This document shows positions 56,024 to 64,000 of a stretch of 64,000 nt of DNA, piece by piece (positions within the stretch are counted from its first letter, which is position 1; each line of letters starts with the position of its first letter). The stretch comes from Pyropia haitanensis (Eukaryota > Rhodophyta > Bangiophyceae > Bangiales > Bangiaceae). The DNA lies in contig SDUX01000007.1 in assembly GCA_008729055.1 (NCBI GenBank), positions 1,226,064-1,290,063 on the forward strand. Direction: 5' to 3'. The position numbers were made by a program, and so were the translations under genes. The notes under the pieces are model-generated. The model was given only the letters and a program-made list of their open reading frames with translations. It ran no database searches and had not been told where the DNA came from.

Positions 56024-59000
56024 TGGATGGGTGCGCGCGGTCGTGCCCAGTCACTGGCGGCGCGCCTTGTCGCTGCTGCCGCCGCGTCGGGCGGGGCATG
56101 ACGTCCCACCTGGCGATCTGGTCGCACGGGGGTTACAAAGGGGAGGGAGCCGCGTATGCCAATAAGTCTCTATCTTTAATAGTCGGGCCCCGAAAAGGAA
56201 AGATGCAGATGCAAAGGGGTGGGAGGAGGTCCCAGCCCGCCTTGAGAAAAACATGGCTCGTGCGAGGCGCACGACCCTGAGTGATCCCATGGGAGGCGGG
56301 AGGGGCGGAAAAACAGCGGACGTGCCGGACCCGGCGGTCAAGGAGGAAGACGCGGCGGCGTCGCCTCTTATGGCGTCGGGCGGGGGGAAGGGCGTGCGGA
56401 CCCGCTGCGGTGTGGCGACCGCGGCGGCGACGGCAGGACCCTCGGTGCCCAAGCCTGTGGCTGTGGGGCAACGCCCATCCCCCCTCGGTGCTGCTTGCGC
56501 AAGCGCCGCCGGCTCAGGGGGATCTGAGATCGCCCCCTGGAACGGACGGTCGGACCGTCCGCGCCATAAGTCTTTAGTTTCTCCGCCAAAAACAAGTACG
56601 GCGCCGCCCACAAGGTGGGTGCTATAACCGTCAAATAACAATCATACGAAGGGGTTTTTTAGCGGCCCCCTGGTCGGGTGGCGGCACGGCACACTACGGG
56701 CGACCGTGCTGCGGGATGGTGGCGTGAGCGGCGGCTTGGGCGGGGTGGTTCCGTTGTTGCCCACCGCCGCCGTCGCCGCCCGTCTGCTAGAGCGGTGCCA
56801 CTGCCGCGGCCGCTACCCCCGCCAACTTGTCGGGCTTGCTGCGCGGTACGTACAGCCGCCCGCCGCTGGCGCGTCGTGCCGCGACGGGCCCGCCGCGGCG
56901 TCGCGTTTGGGTTTGACTGGCGGCGGCGGCGGTGGGGGGTGGGGGTGGAGACGGGGTGGGGAGCGGCAGGCGGCCAATCGTCCTTGGCGGCTGCCGCCCG
57001 TGACGCGCGCGCAACATTGCGAGGTGGGTGGGCTCGCGCGGAGGGGCGGTGGCTTTGTGCCCACCGCCACCCCCGTCGACCCCGTCACTGCCCACCTGGT
57101 CTGCTGCGGCGGGCGTCTCGTCGGGGGGGGGGCGTGCCCCCGCCGTTGGCTTGTGGGCATCGCGACGCTGGCGGTGTCATTGTGGTGAAGGGGGGGGAGG
57201 ATAGCACGAAGCTGATGCAGGGGCTGGTGAGGGTGTGCACCGCATGCGGGCAGTCTTGTACAGGTCCATGAAGTCGAAAACAAAAAACGTATGCCACATG
57301 ACCGGTGTGACAGGTCCACTAAGGAGAGTGCGGCTCGTCTCTCCCCCCGGCTCCGTTGGTGTCAGGCCCACGACCCGGAGCCGCCGACCCTGCGTGCTCC
57401 TCCGTCCCCCTCACAGGGCTCAGCCGTGATTGTTGTCGAACCTGCACCACATCCTGGAGCTCGAACGTGCGCAAACTGGGCCCATAACCAGCTTCAGGTT
57501 GTCGTCACAACCAACTGCGCCACATGCCCGGTGAGGCTTATTGCAAGGATCTGCCTGTGTCACTACTTGAGCAGCCTCCATGGGGGGTCTGCCTGGCTGG
57601 CGGCGCGAGCGCCACTGGGTGTCCAGGTTTGCGGTGAGCGTACGGACTTTTCACAAAGGGAGGCTATGACATTGGCGTGCGCGATGAATGCCCTCTCGTG
57701 ATGGGTGTTGGCTGGCGAGGCGGACCGCGGGGCGGGCTCAGCGAGTGAACGGACGGCCGTCGAGCTGGCGGGCGGGTGGGCACCCAGTGAGACGACGCTG
57801 ATGGCTGTCGGGAACAGAGCGGTGGCCAGTCGGGCAAGGGACCCTTAAGCTACCAGCCGGCAGTCGCGGGTGTGTTGGGGGGGGGCGGTAGCTCTCCGGT
57901 GCAACTGGTCCGTGCCTGCTGATGTGGCCGCAGGTGGCGCGGTGGGGCAGAGCTCAAACAACGGGTGAGGCCGCCGCCACAACGGTCGCCCGTTTGGTCA
58001 GAGCGGCGCGCTGATGCAAGTGGGGCCCTGACGGCAACATGCATCGGCTCACCACCCACCACTCAGCGGTCCCCGGCACCCACGGTGGATCGCCCCCAAG
58101 GGGACAAGGGGGGGAGTTGGCAAAGGGATTGGCCCCACCGACAGGACGCGGGGTGGACCCCGCGTCCTGCCCTCCGCCCCTGGACCTCCATTGACTCGTA
58201 GGTACTGTGGAGAACCTCACCAGGTCCCTGTTCTTGGCCTTGGCGGTGGGGCCGCCAGGCGACGCCCAGGCCGCGACGTCCCCCCCCCTCCCCACATGCG
58301 CCGGCTCCGTCCCCCCCTAGCCCTGCGCGCTCTCCCCCGCGTCCCCGTGCACGCCATGGGCAACACCAGCCGCGCACCAACCACGGCGGGGTCCCCATCA
58401 GAGGGAAGGCGGCCGTCCGCTCCGCCCCTCCCCTCTCCCCTGTCCCCGCCAGTACCACCGCCGCCGCGGCCACCATCCGTGGCACTCTGCGGTGCCACGT
58501 AGGGAAAAGCAAAGACAAAAAACGGCCACCACCCCGATGGCTGCACGTTGATCCACGTGCGTCGTTGTCCGACAGGCGACGGGTGCGGTGCCGACAACCT
58601 TGGGCCCTCGCCTCCCGCTGCGGGCCCTCCCCTCTCGCCGCCACCCCTGGCGGGACGCTCCCGCGCACGCGGGCGCCGCCGCGCACGGCGGCGGCGGCGG
58701 CGACCGACGAGCGGCGCCGTCGGCGGCCGCCCCGCGACGACCCGTGGCACCAAGCGGGCCGCCACCCCCACGCAGCAGCCGCCGCCGACCGACCCGGCCG
58801 GCCGCGCCCGCGTCCGACACACCCCGCCGGTGGCGCCGCGCGCCACGCCGCGCGCGCGCAGCGCCGCGCGGCCGCCGGGGCGCCAGCCGCTGCCGCCGCC
58901 GCGCCCTCCGCCGCGGCTGCCGGCTGGGGAGAGCCCCGGGCGGCGGGGGGCGACGGCGGCGACGGCGGCGCGCGTGGCGGCGGCCGCCACCAAGACGACG

Positions 59001-59412
59001 CCGCCGCACGCCAGCTCCCCAGGAACGGACCGTTGGCGGGGGGGGGGCTGCGCCGCGGCAGCTGCCGCCGCGGCCGCCGCCGCCGGCCCCTTCCCACCAG
59101 CCGCCCCCGCCACGTGCCACCGCCGCCACCGCTGGCGGCACCGCCGCGGCCATGCCACGCCGTGCCGTGCCGTGCCGCACCGTCTGTCCCCGCCGGTGGG
59201 TATGGCCGCGGCGGCCGCCACGGTGGGCGGTCCGCCGTGCGGTCTGGCCGGGCACCAGTTTCCCCGCGCGGGGCCGGCCAAGCTGTCGGTGTCGGGTGGG
59301 CGCCAACAAACGGGACTGACACGGCTGCAAAGCACCCGCACGGCGGCCGGGGGGTGCCGCCGCCAGTCCCAGCGTAGCACGAGCAGCGGTGCCCCACGCA
59401 CGGACCCGCCCA
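56024..59412. other. spacer between the inverted Hint genes
   Basis: 3.4 kb with no supported gene. 56140-56640 has a few AT-richer patches and a near-palindrome GGACGGTCGGACCGTCC (about 56544-56560). 58100-58170 and 58560-59400 are GC-rich low complexity. If transcribed through, the flanking arms would pair around this spacer. Confidence 0.4.
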
Positions 59413-60303
59413 ACCCCCCCCCCTCCCGCACGCCTCTCCCCCACGCGTCGGGGACAACAGAGGGGAAGATGTGCCGACGCTCAATACGCAAGCCCAGACC
59501 ACGTCATCCCCTCTGTCAACCGCCACGCGGCGGTGGCGACGCCCACGACGCCGTGCGCGAGCGCCCCCCCAGCCCCACGCCCGTAGCCATCCACAAACAG
59601 GTGGCCGCCACTCGCCTCCGTCAGCAGCCCCGCCCGCGCGGCAGCGGCGGCGACCGCGACGCCCGCCCGTGCCAGCCGCACCGGCACCGCCGTCGTGTAC
59701 GCGCTCGCCACCACCCCGTCCACCACGAGGGTGCCCGATGGGGTGTGGGGGGCGTACAGGCCCGCCGCGGTGCGGCGCGTCACCGCCACGACGGGTGACA
59801 GCCGCTGGCCGCCCGCGTCTAGGCCAGCACAGGCCGCCAACGGCGGCGTCGCCGTTGACCCGTTGGCCGCCGCCGCCGCCGCCCCGCGCTCGCCGCACAC
59901 GACCCCCGCGGCGTCGACACAGACGGCGCGCTCTGCTGCCGCCGGCCACGACGCCGCCACGCCAAGGCAGTCACCGAGCCGGACGTCCGCCACGGGCGTG
60001 AGCACCCCCGCCGGCGCCGCCGCCGCCGCCGACCACACGGGCACCAGGTGACCCGCGGTGGCGGTCAGGACGGGCCCTGCCGCCGTGGCGAGCGCGACAA
60101 ACGGGTGGACCCCCCCCGGTGAGCGGTGGCTAAACAACACCAGCGGCTCGGGGCCGCCGCCCGCAGCCGCGCCGGCGACCGTGTCGCCCAGCCGGACGTC
60201 CGCCATCGCCACCGCCCGCGGCGCGGCCGTGCCGCCGTCGCCTCCCGACGGGGCGTCCACCCCATAGACGGCGAGCGTCGCGGCCGCCGGGAAGCACAAG
60301 CCG
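59413..60303 (-). repeat. inverted-repeat arm 2 covering the Hint domain and 3' flank
   Basis: Partner of 55139-56023, in opposite orientation. Confidence 0.9.
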
Positions 60304-60741
60304 CCGTCATTGTCCGCCGGGTCGTCGACCATGTCGGGATCCTCGCTCCCCAGCGGGTCGTCCTCCCCGTCCCGCCGCCGCCGCCGCCGCCGGGCGGCCG
60401 CCGCCGCCGCCGCCGCCGCCGCCGCGCCCGCCGCGCGTCGCCCGTTCCGCCCGCGGCCGCGGGCGGCGCCAGACGAGCGGCCGCCGGCGGCACGCCCCCC
60501 CCTCCCCCCCCCCCCCCCCCCCGCGCCCTCGGCGGGCGGCGGCAACGGACAAGTCGCCGCCGCCGGCCGCGACGACGGGCGCCGCCGCCGCCGCCGCCGC
60601 CGACGCGCCGACGGCCGTGGTGCCCGGCGTGACGGCGGTGGTGGCGGCAATGAGGGTGGCGGCGAGGAGGGTGGCGGCGGCTGCGCCACGCCGGCCGCGA
60701 CGCGGACGGGGGCGCGCCGCCGAGGGGGGGGGGCTCGTCAT
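59481..60741 (-). CDS. secreted Hint/Hog-domain protein, copy B
   Basis: ATG at 60741 gives MTSPPPSAARPRPRRGRRGA, then ATLLAATLIAATTAVTPGT as a signal peptide. The N-part has an Arg-rich, poly-Ala, poly-Arg and acidic order like copy A, but with its own sequence (DGEDDPLGSEDPDMVDDPAD) ending GGL before the catalytic Cys. The Hint domain is nearly identical to copy A and keeps the Cys, the T-x-x-H block and GLYAPHTPSGTLVV. Differences include D/G, A/V and R/W changes and Ala-run length. The frame changes once in the C run 60500-60521, in the low-complexity N-part, so I treat it as one gene with a probable consensus error. Copies A and B point at each other. Confidence 0.8.
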
Positions 60742-61730
60742 GCTGAGGGGCGGAGACGCGGCGCCCGGGGGGGGGGGGGGGGGGGAGGGGGAGTGGGGGC
60801 GTCGGCTGCAAGGGGCAGTGGGGGACGAGGAGGGTGGTGGGGGACGGAGAGGGTGGTGGGGGACGGGGAGGGTGGTGGGGGACGCGGGGACGTTGGAGGT
60901 GGGACGGGGGGGATGACCGCGCAGGGCGGCGGGGGCGCGCGGCACAGGCGCACGCGTGCCAGACCGTGGCTGGCGACGGCGGTGGCGGCGGGGTGGACGC
61001 GACCTTGCCTCCACAACACGTCTATGGGAGGCCACGGTCGGTGGCACCGCCGACGGCTGTATTTAGGGCGACGGAGGCGGCCGCAGGTGCGGCGGGAGGA
61101 CGCGCGTGCGCCACCCCCCCAGCAGGATACAGGACGGTACCCCTGCTGGGCCGCGGCCCGAGGCCGCCACCACCGAGGTGTGGCGGGCTCTCGTCACGAG
61201 AGGCTCTTTGGCGTTGTGCCGCAGCCAACGGCGAGCAAGGGTGAGCAACGGAAAGGTAGACGTGGACCAATCCACAGACGCACGGCTGGCGACGAGGGTA
61301 ACGTATCCGAAACGAGGATACACAGGGGGGGTCCACCTGGACAATGAAACCGCCGGTGTCAACCACAAGAGGCTGAAATACTGGAAGAACATGACCAACG
61401 GTGTATACAGTCTTGCTCCTTTTTGAAGTGACAACCTTTTCTGGGCACGGTATGTCTGGAAACCATTCTAGGTCGTCCAACGTCTACGGCACGATCATCG
61501 ATTGTGTCCGCAATCGATCGTCACCGCCGACCAATGAGAAGGCGTGTTTGTGTTGCGGTCCGCGGGCTCACGATCGCCACGAAAGGTGCCCAACAATGGA
61601 GAAAGACTGACGGACCTGTGGCCGCGCCGACAGACGCCGCCCCCGCCGCGGGCGCTGCTGGTCCCGTCCCCTCCCCTGCCGCCCGCGCGCGGTGCCCCCC
61701 CCCCCCCCCCCGCCACCCCCCCCCAGGCCC
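60742..61730. other. gene-free stretch
   Basis: 60780-60900 has tandem GGTGGTGGGGGACGGGGAG-like units. A small hairpin ATCGATTG/CAATCGAT lies at 61497-61518. No gene is supported. Confidence 0.45.
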
Positions 61731-62290
61731 ATGACCCTACCTATGGATGTCAAGGAGCGCGGGCCGCTGCTGCCGCCTGCCGACTCGGCCGCCGCGCGGC
61801 GGCCACGCCATGGCGACGGCGTCGGCGCCGCCGCCGCGGGTGGAGGGGGGCGGAACGCTGTGTCGCCGGCGGCGGCGGCGCGGCGGGTGGCGGCCGCTCG
61901 CCCGCGGTGCGGGTGCCGACGTCGGCGGTCGCGCAGACGGCGGTGGCGGCGGCGGTGGTGGTGGCGGTGGCGGCGGCGTTGGGGAGTCCCGGCTTGCCCG
62001 CCCTGGGCGTCCCGCGCCGCGGCGGTCCTGCCCGGCTGACGCCTCGTCGCACCCAACAGTGGCGGCCCGACACACACAGCCGCGCCTTCCCCCCCCCCCC
62101 CTATCTCAACAGCGTCTGGTGGCCCGCACCCCCCCCCCCCCCACGCACCCCACCCCCCCCACCCCTTGCGTCGGCAGCGGGTGGCGCCCGCCGCCCCCCA
62201 CGCTCGCCGGCCACCCCATATCGGCGGGTGGACCCGGCGCCAGGGGGCGCAGGAGGCAACCTGCGCAGGTGCGGGGGTGGGCGCTGTGGG
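61731..62290 (+). CDS. possible short membrane protein, cut by the TIR element
   Basis: ATG 61731 (CCC before ATG) reads MTLPMDVKERGPLLPPADSA, a plausible cytosolic N-terminus. After a probable frame shift in the G run near 61845 another frame reads TSAVAQTAVAAAVVVAVAAA, a membrane helix, then a Pro-rich tail up to the TIR element at 62301. I do not recognise it. It may be the 5' half of a gene interrupted by the insertion. Confidence 0.3.
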
Positions 62291-62300
62291 CCGGCGGCCG

Positions 62301-63513
62301 GCGCAGTGGGTGCTAAACCGTCTCAAAGACAACCTGCTTTTCCGTTGCTTGGCCCGGCCCGCAAGCGGTTGTCAACGCCTGTTTTGACAGTGTGAGGCCT
62401 GCTTTTTTTCGGTTTTTTTTTGTTTTTGACTTATATGGGTGCCTTTCGGGCCGTCGACGGAGTGCATCTCATACGGAAAGAAGCGTCTGGAGCTGAGCTG
62501 TCTGAGCCTACAAAATCACCCGTGTCAACGGACCGAAACGCTTCACTGTACGGCTCCATGCAATCCGCGTCTGGGAAGGTTGCCAACGACCGCAAGGTGG
62601 CTTGCGGGCGGCCGCAGAGTACCTTGCGGAAACGCCTCTGCATGGGCCATTGCGGCGGAAATCTCCCGCACTCTGCAGTCCCCGGGAGTAAGAAAAGTGA
62701 CGTGGAGGGAGACGCATTGAGGACGCGCTTGACGACACGGCCAGGGTGGATGGCGTAGGCTTGAGGGGTGGCTCTCTCTTCCCCCCCCCCCTTCTCTCCA
62801 CTAACCCGCTTCTCTGCTTGCTGGTGGCTCCCTCACCTGTACTCCTCCACGCCCGTCCGCTCCCCCCCCGTTCTCGTCCGCGGGTGCCGCAGTCATGACG
62901 GCTTTTTGAGGCGCTGCGGAGCGGCAGCTACTGCAGGCTGTTGTGACTGGAAATTGTGGCGCGGCGCAGGGATAGTGCCCACCGTCAACTTCGCTTCAGC
63001 CGATAGTAGCGTTCTCTCCGGCCTCCCTCTCCCCTCAGCTCTCCTGCGCTTCCCGCTCACTCTCGACGGTAGGTATCGCGATGGAAGCGGCATCCGCTGA
63101 GGCGTAGAAGCCGGCCTCTGGCTGTCTGCGGCAGGTGGTGGTGATACTCCGCCTTGAGGTGTGCGGCTCCACTGCGGAGCTGGCGCAGGTAAACGAGCTG
63201 CTGCTGTCTCAGCGGAAGAGCGAGTACTCGGCGCTGGTCCAGGTAGCCAAGACGGCCCAGGGCTTCGAACACCTGTTCCGTCCCGGCCTCTGATTGGGTA
63301 CATTTCGACGGTTGTTGACAGTCGCAGCGTGGGAGATTTTTGCAAAGGGCCGCGCAAGAATGACAGACTTGAGGACGCAAGCAGACTCCGCACAAAAATC
63401 TTGCTTGTCCACACAGACTGGCTTGCGGAAAAGCAAGATCCCACGCAAGCCCGCAAGGGGCCCCGCAACCGAAAAAGCAGGTTTTTCTTGAGACGGTTTA
63501 GCACCCACTGCGC
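62301..63513. mobile_element. 1.2-kb TIR transposon, non-autonomous
   Basis: Left end GCGCAGTGGGTGCTAAACCG (62301) and right end (to 63513) are inverted repeats. They are perfect for 26 bases and similar for about 70. Inside both ends the motif CTTGCGG/CCGCAAG recurs many times (62345-62640 and 63310-63470), as expected for transposase-binding subterminal repeats. No transposase is recognisable. No clear target duplication is seen, so the superfamily is undecided; CAGTG fits the hAT end rule, but the 8-bp duplication is missing. Confidence 0.75.
63124..63191. repeat. dispersed repeat shared with 11318-11384
   Basis: This lies inside the TIR element; see the partner entry. The shared segment suggests the 11.3-kb copy is a remnant of the same transposon family. 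Confidence 0.6.
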
Positions 63514-63516
63514 GGG

Positions 63517-63615
63517 GCATTGGGCGACCCGGCGCGCTGGGCTGCCCAATGGGAGTGGCCATGGGATGGCATTGGGCGACCCGGCGCGCTGGGCTGCCCA
63601 ATGGGAGTGGCCATG
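63517..63615. repeat. 52-base tandem duplication
   Basis: GCATTGGGCGACCCGGCG and the following bases to GGCCATGG occur twice in a row with a 52-base period, immediately beside the right end of the TIR element. Confidence 0.9.
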
Positions 63616-63880
63616 GCGTGGGGTGAGCGCGGTTTTTGGGGTTCTCGTCAAAGAGCAAAAGGTAGATGACAAAGGCCGGCACCGCCGCCCCCGCCGCCGC
63701 GCCGGGCGGGGGCGCGCGGCCGCCCGCCGCGGCCGCGGCAGCGGGGGCAGCGGCCCCCCCTCCGCCACCCTCCCCCCAGTAGCAGCTGCGGCAGCAGCCG
63801 CTGCCACGCAGGCCGGCACGAGCGTCGCCGAGACGTGCACAACAGAACGCCCCCGACCGAAAGTGGTGGCGGAGTGCCAT
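63616..63880 (-). other. possible coding fragment beside the TIR element
   Basis: The minus strand reads an Ala/Gly-rich stretch, then GAAVPAFVIYLLLFDENPKN, which looks like a membrane helix. Downstream it runs straight into the tandem repeat and transposon. Unrecognised; it could be the end of a host gene or chance. Confidence 0.2.
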
Positions 63881-64000
63881 AGAGCCCCACCCAGGGCCAA
63901 CAACCGCAGAAACAGAGACGCATCCGTTTATCTCTCCGTGGTTCCTCGCCGCGGACTATACAATGGCAGGGAGGCACGCAGCACAAAAAAGCACAACAAA

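Noticed and set aside
56560..56641. FDGYSTHLV on the minus strand, resembling the DDE_1 (pogo) block
   Set aside because: No other part of a DDE transposase is in frame around it; probably chance.
1..64000. CRISPR arrays, bacterial operons, rRNA genes, riboswitches
   Set aside because: No regularly spaced repeats with unique spacers, no rRNA cores and no clustered same-strand bacterial genes. Introns, the PUF protein, LTR element and tRNA promoter layout show a eukaryotic genome.

Overview
This is a very GC-rich eukaryotic nuclear window (genes use almost exclusively G/C third positions, with many long G or C homopolymers). The few genes are mostly uninterrupted or have one intron, introns start with GTACGT, and one gene has a plastid transit peptide carrying an early Phe (AFVP). 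These features fit a red alga of the Porphyra/Pyropia type best. That is inference from style and content, not a database match.

Layout. 1-6964: the 3' end of a zinc-finger gene, a Ty3/gypsy chromovirus with frameshifted pol and only a 3' LTR, and a truncated PIF/Harbinger-like transposase on the minus strand. 8201-10592: an Ala-rich protein I do not recognise. 11609-12442: a non-autonomous TIR element with a perfect 8-bp target duplication (hAT style). 14639-16753: a plastid-targeted membrane protein with Tic110-like helices. 18131-22255 (minus): a type II membrane glycosyltransferase joining a GT2/GT7C-like half to a fucosyltransferase-like half. 25876-28117 (minus): a TENA/THI-4 family protein ending in a CCHC zinc knuckle. 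28850-30160 holds protein-like segments that may be exons of an unrecognised gene. 35823-40014: a two-exon Pumilio (PUF) protein. 42528-42598 (minus): tRNA-Gly(GCC). 46704-47485: a two-exon four-helix membrane protein. 50750-53637 (minus): a La-related RNA-binding protein with an RRM and apparently two xRRM-like domains. 54736-55956 and 59481-60741: a tail-to-tail pair of secreted Hint/Hog (hedgehog autoprocessing) proteins, nearly identical over the Hint domain and 3' flank but diverged at the N-terminus. 62301-63513: another TIR element.

The genes do not form a pathway: this is an ordinary eukaryotic gene neighbourhood with gene spacing of 1-6 kb and transposon debris. The most interesting part is the Hint pair. 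It combines a hedgehog-type self-cleaving domain with a short arginine-rich/acidic peptide instead of a hedge domain, in a sequence-homogenised inverted duplication.

Caution: at least five genes change reading frame exactly at G/C homopolymers of 7-20 bases. I treat these as likely consensus errors, not true inactivation, and give spans with the shift positions. Most very long open frames in this window are shadows created by the GC bias and were left out.
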